A stretch of 64,000 nt of DNA, from positions 1 through 64,000 of the forward strand of contig CAJUQD010000006.1 in assembly GCA_910588105.1 (NCBI GenBank), given 5' to 3'. Within the stretch, counting starts at the first letter, position 1. Each line of letters begins with the position of its first letter. The translations under genes and the position numbers were made by a program. The notes beneath the pieces were generated by a model. That model did not search any database. It saw only the letters and a program-made list of their open reading frames with translations, and was not told where the DNA came from. This document shows positions 8,624-17,180 of the stretch, piece after piece. Origin of the DNA: an uncultured Oscillospiraceae bacterium (GTDB lineage: Bacteria; Bacillota; Clostridia; Oscillospirales; Oscillospiraceae).

Positions 8624-9406
8624 TTACGGCGTGTATTCAAACCGACGGTTGAGCCAGCCCTTGCACAGCGGCACCCACGCCCGGCATACCCCGTCCGGGG
8701 TCTCCACCTCCTGGGTACAGGTGGAAATGCCGTGGGCCCCGCTGCCGAACAGATGGTACTCGAAGGGCACCCCGTGCTTTCTCAGCTCCACCGCCAGCAG
8801 CAGGCTGTTTTCCGGGGGGACGCTGGCGTCCTCCCCGCCGTGCCACAGGAAGGTGGGCGGGAAGTCCGCCGTCACCCGGTCCCAGAGGTGGAGCTTGTCC
8901 CGGACGGCCTCATCCCCGCCGGACACCCAGTCCGCCGACTCCCCGTGGGCAAACCCGCCCTTTGTGGCGATCACCGGGTAGCACAGCGCCAGCGCGTCCG
9001 GCCTTGACTCCGGCGGCAGGCCCAGGACCGGGTCGTTCCACAGCGCCCCCAGGCTGGCCGCCAGGTGCCCCCCGGCGGAAAAGCCCAGCACGGCGATTTT
9101 GGACCGGTCGATATGCCACCCCTCTTGGCGCGCGCGGAGCTGCCGCACCGTCTCCGCCAGCTCCCGCAGAGGGCGGTACTCCCCTGCCTCCCCAGTACAG
9201 GAATATTCCAGGATGAACACCTGCCAGCCCATGGACAAAAACTCGAAGGCGGGCGGGTCCTTTTCCCGGGGGGAACGCCAGCGGTAGGCCCCGCCGGGGC
9301 AGATCACCAGTGCGGGGCGCACCTTGTGGGCGGCCAGGGTGTCGTAGTCGTCCTGGAGATAGCCCCGCACCTGGGCCCCCAGGGCCTGGAAGGAGATAAT
9401 CTCCAT
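8624..9406 (-). CDS. Alpha/beta hydrolase, probable carbohydrate esterase
   Basis: Serine esterase of the alpha/beta-hydrolase fold, 260 residues, no signal peptide, so intracellular. The oxyanion motif is CPGGAYRW, the nucleophile elbow GFSAGGHLAASLGALW, the acid GGEDASVP and the histidine GSGAHGIS. This arrangement is that of BD-FAE / acetylxylan-type esterases. Next to a pectinesterase and polygalacturonase it probably removes acetyl groups from imported pectin oligomers (inference). Its ATG shares one base with the TGA stop of the upstream dehydrogenase (TGATG), implying translational coupling. Confidence 0.82.
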   Translation of the reverse strand: MEIISFQALGAQVRGYLQDDYDTLAAHKVRPALVICPGGAYRWRSPREKDPPAFEFLSMGWQVFILEYSCTGEAGEYRPLRELAETVRQLRARQEGWHIDRSKIAVLGFSAGGHLAASLGALWNDPVLGLPPESRPDALALCYPVIATKGGFAHGESADWVSGGDEAVRDKLHLWDRVTADFPPTFLWHGGEDASVPPENSLLLAVELRKHGVPFEYHLFGSGAHGISTCTQEVETPDGVCRAWVPLCKGWLNRRFEYTP

Positions 9407-10197
9407 CAGGGCTGCTTGCCGATATAGGCCAAGATGCCGCCGTCCACATACAGGATGTGGCCGTTCACAAAGTCGGAGGCGGGGGAGGCCAGGAACACCG
9501 CCGGGCCTCCCAGGTCAGACGCCTCGCCCCAGCGGTTGGCCGGGGTCTTGGCCAGGATGAACTGGTCGAAGGGGTGCTTGGAGCCGTCGGGCTGCACCTC
9601 CCGCAGCGGCGCGGTCTGGGGGGTGGCGATATAGCCTGGGCCGATTCCGTTACACTGGATGTTATACTGGCCGTACTCGCTGGCGATGTTGCGGGTGAGC
9701 ATCTTCAGCCCGCCCTTGGCCGCGGCGTAGGCGGACACGGTCTCCCGGCCCAGCTCGCTCATCATGGAGCAGATGTTGATGATCTTGCCGCCGCCCTTGC
9801 GGATCATGGCGGGGATGACGGCCTTGGCCACGATGAACGGGGCGTTCAGATCCACATCGATGACCTGGCGGAAGTCCTTGGCGGACATCTCCACCATGGG
9901 TATGCGCTTGATGATACCGGCGTTGTTCACCAGGATGTCGATCACGCCGACCTCCTGTTCAATTTTGGCCACCAGGGCATTCACCGCGTCCTCGTCGGTG
10001 ACGTCGCACACGTAGCCGTGGGCCCTGATGCCCGCTTCCTCATAGGCGGCCAATCCCTTGTCCACCAGCTCCTGCTTGATGTCGTTGAACACAATGACAG
10101 CCCCGGCCCCGGCCAGGGCGGTGGCGATGGCAAAGCCGATGCCGTAGGACGCGCCGGTGACCAGCGCCACCTTGCCGTCCAGTCTAAATTGATCCAT
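9406..10197 (-). CDS. kduD: SDR dehydrogenase, KduD-type (2-keto-3-deoxygluconate 5-dehydrogenase)
   Basis: Short-chain dehydrogenase, 263 residues. The cofactor motif is TGASYGIGFAIA, NNAG is present, and the catalytic set is Ser (CSMMSELG) with YAAAK. In the pectin pathway KduD reduces 2,5-diketo-3-deoxygluconate to 2-keto-3-deoxygluconate. The gene directly after kduI supports this over the otherwise similar gluconate 5-dehydrogenases. Start ATG 10197 has GAGAGGAG upstream; an earlier ATG at 10224 has no clear site. No kdgK or kdgA is in the window, so the last steps must be encoded elsewhere. Confidence 0.86.
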   Translation of the reverse strand: MDQFRLDGKVALVTGASYGIGFAIATALAGAGAVIVFNDIKQELVDKGLAAYEEAGIRAHGYVCDVTDEDAVNALVAKIEQEVGVIDILVNNAGIIKRIPMVEMSAKDFRQVIDVDLNAPFIVAKAVIPAMIRKGGGKIINICSMMSELGRETVSAYAAAKGGLKMLTRNIASEYGQYNIQCNGIGPGYIATPQTAPLREVQPDGSKHPFDQFILAKTPANRWGEASDLGGPAVFLASPASDFVNGHILYVDGGILAYIGKQP

Positions 10198-10263
10198 ATT
10201 GGTCTGTTCTCCTCTCATTATCAAAGTTGGATGCCTGCCCGCGCCGCCGGCACAGGCAACAAT

Positions 10264-11106
10264 TTACTTCAGGTCGGTGGGTTTCAGGTTGTCCATGTCG
10301 TCAAACGCCTGGTTCTCGCCGCCCATGGCCCAGATGAAGGTGTAGTTGGCGGTGCCGCAGCCGCTGTGGATGGACCAGGAGGGCGAGATCACCGCGTCGA
10401 AGTTCTTCATGACCAAATGCCGGGTCTCCTCCGGCTGGCCCATCATGTGGAACACCACCTGGTCCTCAGGAATCTCGAAGTAGGTGTAGACCTCCATGCG
10501 CCGCTCATGGGTGTGGGCGGGCATGGTGTTCCACACGGAGCCGGGGGACAGCTGGGTCAGCCCCATGAGCAGCTGGCAGGTCTCCAGCACGTCGGGGTGG
10601 ATGAACTGGTTGATGACCCGCTGGTTGGACTGCGCCGCCTCGCCGCAGGGGCGGTGGTTGGCCTTTTCCATGGTGAGCAGGGTGGTGCTGCACGCCTTAT
10701 GGGCGGGGGTGGAGGCCAGATAGAACCTGGCGGGGTCGGCCCCGTCCACGCTGCCGAAGGACACCTTCTCCGCCCCCATGGCGATATACAGGCAGTCCTC
10801 ATAGCCCAGGTCGTACCGAATCCCATCCACCTCGATAAACCCCTTGCCCCCCAGGTTGAATATGCCGGCCTCCCGGCGCTCCAGGAAGTAACGGGTGCCG
10901 AAGTTGGCCCACACGTCGATGCCCTTGTCGATGGGCACCGTCTCCTTCACCGGCATGATGCCCATCACCACCATGCGATCCACGTGGGAATAGGTTGCCT
11001 GGACGGTATCCGGCACATAGAGGTTTTGGATCAAAAACTCGTCCCGGAGTTCCTGGGTGGTGTAGCGTTTGACGTCCCGGGGATTTGAGGAATAGCGAAT
11101 ATCCAT
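10264..11106 (-). CDS. kduI: 5-dehydro-4-deoxy-D-glucuronate isomerase
   Basis: Isomerises 5-keto-4-deoxyuronate, released from unsaturated oligouronides, to 2,5-diketo-3-deoxygluconate. It is a cytoplasmic cupin enzyme. The 280-residue length is standard (E. coli ~278). The metal-binding cupin motif MPAHTHERRMEVYTYFE is present, as is the family-typical start MDIRYSSNPRDVKRYTTQEL. Its substrate would be produced here by the GH105 hydrolase at 13140. It follows the ABC ATPase gene by 17 nt and precedes kduD in one minus-strand operon. Confidence 0.95.
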   Translation of the reverse strand: MDIRYSSNPRDVKRYTTQELRDEFLIQNLYVPDTVQATYSHVDRMVVMGIMPVKETVPIDKGIDVWANFGTRYFLERREAGIFNLGGKGFIEVDGIRYDLGYEDCLYIAMGAEKVSFGSVDGADPARFYLASTPAHKACSTTLLTMEKANHRPCGEAAQSNQRVINQFIHPDVLETCQLLMGLTQLSPGSVWNTMPAHTHERRMEVYTYFEIPEDQVVFHMMGQPEETRHLVMKNFDAVISPSWSIHSGCGTANYTFIWAMGGENQAFDDMDNLKPTDLK

Positions 11107-11123
11107 TGTGTTGCGCTCCTTTC

Positions 11124-12224
11124 TCAGCGGCTCTTTTCCAGTGCCTTCTCAATGACCTCCTCCGTCTCCCCATCAAAGAGGTGCACATGCTCATAGGGAA
11201 TGGAGAAACGGATGGCGGCGTCGATGTCCGGGGTATCGTGGGGGTCCACCTTCAGGATGGCCTTGTCCTCCCCGGCGGTGATATAGACGTTGGCGTTGTC
11301 CCCCAGCATCTCGGTGAGTTCCACCTGGGCGTCCACCTGATAGGCGTCCTCCCGGGCGCCCAGCTCAATGGACTCGGGCCGGAAGCCGAACACGATCTCC
11401 TTCCCCTCATACCGCCCCGCCTTGTCCCCCAGCCGGGAGGCCACATCCAGCGTATTGGGCCCGAAGGGGATTCTGCCGCCCTTCACCCGGGCGCGGATGA
11501 AATTCATGGGCGGCTCGCCGATGAAGCCCGCCACAAACACGTTTACCGGGTTGTGGTACAGCTCATACGGGGTGCCGGTCTGCTGGACGTAGCCGTCCTT
11601 CATCACCACGATGCGGTCGGCCAGGGTCATGGCCTCGGTCTGGTCGTGGGTGACATAGATGGTGGTGGCCCCGGTCTCCCGGTGAATCTGGGCGATCTCG
11701 GAGCGCATGGTCACGCGCTGCTTGGCGTCCAGGTTGCTGAGCGGCTCGTCCATCAAAAACACGCCCACTTTGCGGATGATGGCCCGCCCGATGGCCACCC
11801 GCTGGCGCTGGCCGCCGGACAGCGCCCGGGGCAGCCGGTCCAGGTAGTCAGTCAGGCCCAGGATGCGGGCGGTGTTCTTCACCTTCTCCTCGATGACCTC
11901 CTCGTCCACCCCCTGGAGGGTGAGGCCGAAAGCGATGTTGTCAAACACCGTCATCTGGGGGTAGAGGGCGTAGCTCTGAAACACCATGGCCACCTCCCGC
12001 TCCCGGGGGCCCAGCTCGTTGGCCCTCTTGCCGTTGATGAGAAACTCCCCGTTGGAGATGTCCTCCAGCCCGGCAATCATCCGCAGCGTGGTGGATTTCC
12101 CACAGCCGGATGGCCCGACAAAAACGATAAACTCCCCCTTGTCAATCTCCAAGTTGAAGTTGTGCACCGCATGAAAGCCGTTGGGGTAGATCTTATTGAT
12201 GTCTTTCAGGGTTAAATACGACAT
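11124..12224 (-). CDS. Sugar ABC transporter ATPase (MsmX/UgpC type), copy 1
   Basis: ATP-hydrolysing subunit of a CUT1-type sugar importer, 366 residues, membrane-associated. Walker A is GPSGCGKST, the signature LSGGQRQRVAIGRA and Walker B VFLMDEPLSNLD, followed by HDQTEAMTLADR and a C-terminal TOBE/OB domain (from ~240). Start ATG 12224 is 10 nt after AAGGAG. It heads the kduI-kduD-GH4 block rather than the permease block. A second ATPase (17177) sits beside the transporter, so which of them powers it, or both, is open. Confidence 0.92.
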   Translation of the reverse strand: MSYLTLKDINKIYPNGFHAVHNFNLEIDKGEFIVFVGPSGCGKSTTLRMIAGLEDISNGEFLINGKRANELGPREREVAMVFQSYALYPQMTVFDNIAFGLTLQGVDEEVIEEKVKNTARILGLTDYLDRLPRALSGGQRQRVAIGRAIIRKVGVFLMDEPLSNLDAKQRVTMRSEIAQIHRETGATTIYVTHDQTEAMTLADRIVVMKDGYVQQTGTPYELYHNPVNVFVAGFIGEPPMNFIRARVKGGRIPFGPNTLDVASRLGDKAGRYEGKEIVFGFRPESIELGAREDAYQVDAQVELTEMLGDNANVYITAGEDKAILKVDPHDTPDIDAAIRFSIPYEHVHLFDGETEEVIEKALEKSR

Positions 12225-12307
12225 ACTCTTTGTCTCCTTACACTTGGATTTATGGCCCGCGCCGGACGGGGCGGGTATTCCGGCCTCCTCAGCCCACAGG
12301 ATTGATA

Positions 12308-12336
12308 TGGACAAAACCGTCGAAACACAGTATAAT
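12308..12336 (+). promoter_or_regulatory. Promoter of the AraC-type regulator
   Basis: TGGACA (12308-12313), a 17-nt spacer and a perfect TATAAT (12331-12336) lie 40 nt upstream of the regulator start. The 152-bp gap also has to hold the divergent promoter of the kdu block, which I could not identify by consensus, consistent with an activator-dependent promoter. Confidence 0.65.
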
Positions 12337-12376
12337 GAAGAGGCGAAGCCCGAGGTTTTGAAAGGAGCAGACGGTT

Positions 12377-13150
12377 ATGAACAACATCCTCTATGTGGGC
12401 AAGCACGCCCTTACCTGGACGGTCTCCCGTCACATCCATCAGAGCTGGGAGCTGATTTTCTGCACCGGCGGCAGCGGTGAGATGATTTTTGACGGCAGGA
12501 CGCTGGAATATGGCGTCAACGATGTGGCCGTCGTCCCCCCTATGGTCCCCCACTCCAACGCCAGCCGGGAGGGGTTCACCAACATCCACATGAACCTGAC
12601 CGATCCCGCCCTCACCTATACCGAGCCCCTTATCATCCGGGCCGATTCCAACGGCTTTCTCCGGGACGCGTTCACCGCCGCCTTCTATTACTGGTCGGAC
12701 ACCTCCGCGGAATACACCCTTCTGCCCCTTTACGGGCAGCTGATTGTGGCCTATCTCACCAAGTACCGCTCTGTCCGCCGCCACAGCGAGACCGTCCAGC
12801 AGATTGAGGATAATATCCTCCAGCACTATCCCGACTGCACCTACGACTTGAACGCCTACCTGGGTTCTCTCCCCTTCAATACCGAATACCTGAAAAAGAT
12901 GTTCAAAAAGGAAACCGGCCTCACGCCCCTCCAGTACCTGACCGACCGGCGGCTGGAGAACGCCGCAAGCACCCTGTCCACCTTCTGGGGAAAGGGGAAC
13001 ATCTCGGAGACCGCCCGCATGTGCGGCTTTGCCGACCCGCTGTACTTCTCCCGGCTGTTCAAGAAGAAGTACGGCGTCTCCCCCCGCAGCTACACCCCGG
13101 AAACCGCCCCGGCCCCTGCCGGGCCGGACGAGGTGAAAATCATGGTGTAA
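12377..13150 (+). CDS. AraC-family transcriptional regulator of the pectin locus
   Basis: 257 residues. The N-terminal cupin-like sensor (HIHQSWELIFCTGGSGEM, then VPPMVPHSN) would bind a sugar acid or oligomer. The C-terminal AraC double helix-turn-helix (~160-245) contains NTEYLKKMFKKETGLTPLQY and ETARMCGFADPLYFSRLFKK. AAAGGAG precedes the ATG. It is divergent from the kdu block and convergent with GH105, whose last 11 bases overlap its own end. It sits between the two catabolic blocks, so it very probably activates both (inference). Confidence 0.88.
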   Translation: MNNILYVGKHALTWTVSRHIHQSWELIFCTGGSGEMIFDGRTLEYGVNDVAVVPPMVPHSNASREGFTNIHMNLTDPALTYTEPLIIRADSNGFLRDAFTAAFYYWSDTSAEYTLLPLYGQLIVAYLTKYRSVRRHSETVQQIEDNILQHYPDCTYDLNAYLGSLPFNTEYLKKMFKKETGLTPLQYLTDRRLENAASTLSTFWGKGNISETARMCGFADPLYFSRLFKKKYGVSPRSYTPETAPAPAGPDEVKIMV

Positions 13151-14270
13151 GCCGCTTGACCTCCGTATAGGCCAGCACAAAGGGGGCCACCCCCTTGGCA
13201 TCGTTGGCCACCACCGGCTCGGAGATGTAGTATTCGTAAGAGCCGTCCCGCCGGCGGTTGTCCTCCGGGCCCAGGCCCGCCACCAGACAGATGCCCCCCA
13301 GGTCCAGCCCGTCCTCGGTAAAGGTCAAATACTTCTCCACAATGCCGTCAAAGGTCCTCTGGCCCTTGGCGGCATATCCCCTGTCCAGCGCGCCCAGCCG
13401 CGCCCCCTTGAGCATGGCGTAGGCCATCATGGCGCTGCCGCTGGTCTCCAGGTAATTGCCCGCCCGGCCTCCCTGGTCGGGCACCTGCCAGTACAGGCCG
13501 GTGTCCGGGTCGGCGTAGCGGCTAGCCTGCCCCATCAGCTCGTCAAAGATGGCGGCCAGGCTGTCCCGGCCCTCCCCCTGGGGCAGGATGTCCAGCAGGT
13601 CGGCCAGGGCCACCGCGAACCAGCCCAGGGAGCGCAGCCAGAAGTTCTTGGAGCGCCCCGTCACGGGGTCCGCCCAAAAGGCGGTTCTGGACGCGTCGTA
13701 GCCGTGGAAGTACAGCCCCTTTTCCTCCGAGAACATTCGCGCCCGGACATTCTTGATCTGGCCCACAATATCGGAGTAATCCCCGGCGCCGAAGTGCTTT
13801 TCGTACAGGGCGTAAAAGGGCTGGGCCATGTAGATGCCGTCCAGCCACACCTGGTTGGGATAGATGGCCTTGTGCCAGAAATTCCCCTCCACGGTGCGGG
13901 GCTGCTCCTCCAGCCGCGCCCGGAGGAAATCCGCCGCCCGGCGGTATTTTTCTTCCCCGGTACGGCCGTACAGGGCAAAGAGCACCCGGCCCTCGTTGAT
14001 GTCGTCCAGGTTGCGGGCCTCGGGCCTAAAGGTGCGGATGGAGCCGTCCTCCCCCACAAAATGGTCCACGCAGGCTTTCACAAACCGGAAGTACCGGGGG
14101 TCGCCGGTGAGGCTGTCCATCTCCATCAGGGCGGTGAGCATGCAGCCGTCGATATAGTTCCAGGAGGCGGGCTTGCCCTCCCGGATTTTCTCCAGGTTCC
14201 AGGCGGTGCGCTCCGGGGTGGAGCGCTCCACCAGCTGGAGTACAAAGTCGTCGATTTTTTTATAATCCAT
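13140..14270 (-). CDS. GH105 unsaturated rhamnogalacturonyl/galacturonyl hydrolase
   Basis: YteR/RhiN-type enzyme that removes the terminal 4,5-unsaturated uronic acid from pectin-derived oligomers, yielding the ketouronate used by KduI. It has 376 residues in an (alpha/alpha)6 barrel, and no signal peptide, so it is cytoplasmic. WNYIDGC lies near residue 38, the likely catalytic Asp is in WLDGIYMAQPFYALY (~145), and aromatic substrate contacts include FWLRSLGWFAVAL. Its ATG shares one base with the TGA of the upstream GH28 gene (TGATG). It is the last gene of the transporter block. Confidence 0.9.
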   Translation of the reverse strand: MDYKKIDDFVLQLVERSTPERTAWNLEKIREGKPASWNYIDGCMLTALMEMDSLTGDPRYFRFVKACVDHFVGEDGSIRTFRPEARNLDDINEGRVLFALYGRTGEEKYRRAADFLRARLEEQPRTVEGNFWHKAIYPNQVWLDGIYMAQPFYALYEKHFGAGDYSDIVGQIKNVRARMFSEEKGLYFHGYDASRTAFWADPVTGRSKNFWLRSLGWFAVALADLLDILPQGEGRDSLAAIFDELMGQASRYADPDTGLYWQVPDQGGRAGNYLETSGSAMMAYAMLKGARLGALDRGYAAKGQRTFDGIVEKYLTFTEDGLDLGGICLVAGLGPEDNRRRDGSYEYYISEPVVANDAKGVAPFVLAYTEVKRLTP

Positions 14271-15841
14271 CAGGTTTCCTCAAAGTCCTGGGCGGACACG
14301 TCCGGGCAGTGCTCCGCCGTCAGCCCCCTGCCCTCCACGCCGGACAGCCTCACGTTTTTCACCCGAACCCGTTCCACATTGTCCAGGTACAGCCCCAGCC
14401 GGCACCGCGCCTCATTGTGGTTGCGCATGGAGGGCATACCGGGCTTGGCGTCCTGGGCAAAGGCCACGGAGATGTTCTCCAGCTCCACCCGGCCGATGGG
14501 GCTTTCCGGCAGGCCGTCGATGTAGCAGGCGGCCACCTCCGCCCCCGTGCACTCCATGTTGCGGAAGGCGAAGGAACCCATGCGGGGCGTCCTGTCGTCC
14601 ACCGGCAGGGGATCCCGACACCAGACGTACTCGGAATAGCGGTCCGGGTCGCAGCAATTGTACCACATGTTGATGACGATGGGGGTGAGGACTTTGTCCA
14701 TGCGGATGGTGTCGAACAGCACGTTGTCGATCACGCTGTCCTTTCCCCTCCCCCGGCGGGTCTTGATCCGCAGGCCCCGGTCGGTGGCGTGGAAATAACA
14801 GCTTGTTACGCTCAAGTTGCGGATGCCCCCCGACAGCTCACTGCCCAGGGTGACGGCCCCATGGCCGAATTCCATCAGGCAGTTGCGGATGGTGTGGCGG
14901 TTCGCCGGAACCTTGTACTTCCGGGCCATGTCGATCTTGCCGGATTTCACCGCCACGCAGTCGTCCCCCACAGAAAAGCGGCAGCCGATGATATCCACCC
15001 CGTTGCAGCTCTCCGGGTCGATACCGTCGGTGTTGGGGCTGTCCTTGGGGGCGGTGACAAAGCAGTCCAGCATAGCAAAGTCCCGGGAATAGAAGGGGTG
15101 GACATGCCAGGATGGGCCGTTTTTCACCGTCACGCCGTGCATAGTCACGTTCTGGGTGTGGTTGAGAAACACCACCCTGGGCCGCTTGGCGGGGAAGCTG
15201 TCAAAATCCCCCCACCAATCCCCGTTCCTGCCGTTTCCGTCGATGGCCCCCCGGCCCACAATGGCGATATCCTCCGCGTAGGACGCCTGGAGCAGCGACT
15301 GGTAGCAGTCCAGCTCCTGGCCCTCGAAGCCCGCCTGGAGGGTCTCCTCCCCGGTCACCGGGTCGGCGCTCACGCTGGGGATGACGGGGTAGCGCTCCCT
15401 GTCTGTGGAGCCCAGCAGAGTAGCCCCCTCGTCCAAATCCAGGGTGATGTGGCTTTTCAGGCACAGGGGCAGGGTGAGATAGGCCCCCGCCGGGAACCAC
15501 AGCCGCCCCCCCTCGGGCAGAAAGCTGATGGCGGCCTGGATGGCGGCGGTGTCCTCGTGGATGCCGTCCCCCGCCGCGCCAAACTGCCGCACATCCACGC
15601 AGCAGGCCTCTGTCCCGGTGGTGAATCGGACGTTTTCCTCCCCGCCGCCCTCGAAGCGGACAGCCACAGCGTATCCTGTGCCAGGCCGCAGCCTGAACAG
15701 GGAAAAGACGTTTGTCTTCTGCGCGGAGAGCCACTCCTCCCCGTCCACCAGGACGCGGTAGCTTTCCTTGGTGTAGTACGGCGCGCCCCCGTCCAGCTCA
15801 AAGCAGGCGGAGCTGCTGCCGCAATAGAGAATCTTTATCAT
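14270..15841 (-). CDS. GH28 polygalacturonase, probably exo-acting and intracellular
   Basis: Hydrolyses alpha-1,4-galacturonan; 523 residues. A small N-terminal beta domain (1-90, fibronectin-III-like) precedes the parallel beta-helix. All GH28 motifs are present: NTDGID (~270), GDDC (~292), GHGAVTLGSE (~330) and RIKTR (~358). There is no signal peptide (MIKILYCGSSSACFEL), so it should work on imported oligomers; bacterial enzymes with this extra N-terminal domain are usually exo-acting. It follows a membrane-protein gene by 10 nt and is coupled to the GH105 gene. Confidence 0.92.
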   Translation of the reverse strand: MIKILYCGSSSACFELDGGAPYYTKESYRVLVDGEEWLSAQKTNVFSLFRLRPGTGYAVAVRFEGGGEENVRFTTGTEACCVDVRQFGAAGDGIHEDTAAIQAAISFLPEGGRLWFPAGAYLTLPLCLKSHITLDLDEGATLLGSTDRERYPVIPSVSADPVTGEETLQAGFEGQELDCYQSLLQASYAEDIAIVGRGAIDGNGRNGDWWGDFDSFPAKRPRVVFLNHTQNVTMHGVTVKNGPSWHVHPFYSRDFAMLDCFVTAPKDSPNTDGIDPESCNGVDIIGCRFSVGDDCVAVKSGKIDMARKYKVPANRHTIRNCLMEFGHGAVTLGSELSGGIRNLSVTSCYFHATDRGLRIKTRRGRGKDSVIDNVLFDTIRMDKVLTPIVINMWYNCCDPDRYSEYVWCRDPLPVDDRTPRMGSFAFRNMECTGAEVAACYIDGLPESPIGRVELENISVAFAQDAKPGMPSMRNHNEARCRLGLYLDNVERVRVKNVRLSGVEGRGLTAEHCPDVSAQDFEET

Positions 15842-15851
15842 GGTACAAACC

Positions 15852-16490
15852 TCACTGGGCCGGTTTTTTTGCCGCGTCGCGGACGATGCGGACGATGGCG
15901 TGCTTCACCTGAATGAGGAGCAGGTCGAACCCCAGGCAGAATAGCCCAAAGAACACCGGCTCCACCCCCAGGACCACCCGGTCCGCCACGCCGGTGATGC
16001 GGACGGCGGCCAGATTAATAACATTGTACAAGGTATAGACCAGGAACAAAACCACATAACCATACAGGATGTTGAGAAAAAGCCCGGAATAGGTCTTGCG
16101 GGTCACCATCATCCAGCGGGCGTTCTCCCCCTTCGTCTTTTCGAAAAAACGCAGGACGGGGTTGGTCATCAGGTCGGTGACAACGCCCAGGGCCATGCCG
16201 GTGACCGCCAGCAGATCCGGCTCATTGGTCAAAAACCCGCCCAGCCCCCAGATGAAGAAAAAGCACACCGCCCCGGCGAACCAGAACTTGATGAACAGCA
16301 TCTTCACCCAGTCCGCCACCTTCATCCTGGGCCCGGAGCGGTAGGCGCGCAGCTCCGCCTCCGATACCGGGGGCGAGTTCTCCTCGCTGGCGTTCACCAG
16401 GTCGTCCACCGCCTGGGTTTTCAGCCTGTAGTATTCAGACTGTCCCTCTATTTCCGATTTTTGCATTCGGTTTTTACGTTTTTTGCCCAT
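15852..16490 (-). CDS. Unknown 4-helix membrane protein of the pectin transporter block (TM4)
   Basis: Family not recognised. 212 residues: a basic start MGKKRKNRMQKSEIEGQSEY, a ~45-residue cytoplasmic stretch, then four predicted membrane helices near residues 62-85, 89-108, 130-150 and 165-190, ending basic. ATG 16490 has AGAGGAGAGG immediately upstream. It lies between another 4-helix protein and the polygalacturonase, on the same strand with short gaps. The position suggests an accessory membrane subunit or scaffold of the oligogalacturonide transporter (inference). No catalytic or nucleotide-binding motif is visible. Confidence 0.8.
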   Translation of the reverse strand: MGKKRKNRMQKSEIEGQSEYYRLKTQAVDDLVNASEENSPPVSEAELRAYRSGPRMKVADWVKMLFIKFWFAGAVCFFFIWGLGGFLTNEPDLLAVTGMALGVVTDLMTNPVLRFFEKTKGENARWMMVTRKTYSGLFLNILYGYVVLFLVYTLYNVINLAAVRITGVADRVVLGVEPVFFGLFCLGFDLLLIQVKHAIVRIVRDAAKKPAQ

Positions 16491-16565
16491 GGCCTCTCCT
16501 CTGTTCGGTAATTTGGGAGGCCCAGCCGCCGGGCCTCCCAAATCCTGTTTGTCCGGGGCGGGGCA

Positions 16566-17180
16566 TCACACCTCGCCGGAGATGTCAATGGCCTCCAGGT
16601 CGCCGTTGTCCCCCACGTCGACGGACGTCTTGATTTTCCGCAGCCACTTGGAGTACACCGGCAGCAGCGCGGTCAGCACGATGGCGGCGGCAAGGATGCC
16701 AATGTGTATGCGCAGGTAATACTCGGCGTACGCGATATAAATGGTATTCTCCGTCACCACAATGGGGTTCTCCGGGCGGCTGATGGCAGCCCAGATGGTG
16801 CTGATATAATAGGCGTCGGCAAAGATGACAATGCCCAGCATGGCGAACATGAGAACCATCATGGGTATATTGGGCTTCTTACGGTAGGGGAAGGCGTTGA
16901 GAAAGCACATGAAGGACAGCATGGAGAACAGCATGGTGGCAAAGCCAGCCAGCCCCATGCCCGGGCCCTGGATACGGGCGGTGGTGTCCGAAATGTGCAT
17001 CAGGTTCAGGGAGTAGAACACAAACGCTGCCACCAGCACCGCCAGGGGGATCATCTGGGGGCGGCGCTTGATGGCCACCAGGAATTTGCGCCGGCGCTCT
17101 TTCAGCCAGCCCATAACGGTGCGGCGGTGCTGGAGCTCCAGCTCTACCATGCCCTTGTTATTCCTGTTTTCCACTCTCAT
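16566..17180 (-). CDS. Unknown 4-helix membrane protein overlapping the transporter ATPase (TM3)
   Basis: Family not recognised. 204 residues; a basic N-terminal region (to ~45) precedes helices near 46-66, 75-98, 104-126 and 155-178. The acidic C-terminal tail reads TSVDVGDNGDLEAIDISGEV. Its ATG overlaps the TGA of the ABC ATPase (ATGA, 17177-17180), so the two are translationally coupled, typical of subunits made in fixed ratio. A 75-bp gap containing a GCCCAGC-type inverted repeat separates it from TM4. Confidence 0.8.
   Translation of the reverse strand: MRVENRNNKGMVELELQHRRTVMGWLKERRRKFLVAIKRRPQMIPLAVLVAAFVFYSLNLMHISDTTARIQGPGMGLAGFATMLFSMLSFMCFLNAFPYRKKPNIPMMVLMFAMLGIVIFADAYYISTIWAAISRPENPIVVTENTIYIAYAEYYLRIHIGILAAAIVLTALLPVYSKWLRKIKTSVDVGDNGDLEAIDISGEV

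Noticed and set aside
13704..15916. Plus-strand frames of 273 and 535 codons opposite GH105 and GH28
   Set aside because: Shadow frames of high-GC genes; all GH28 and GH105 motifs are on the minus strand.
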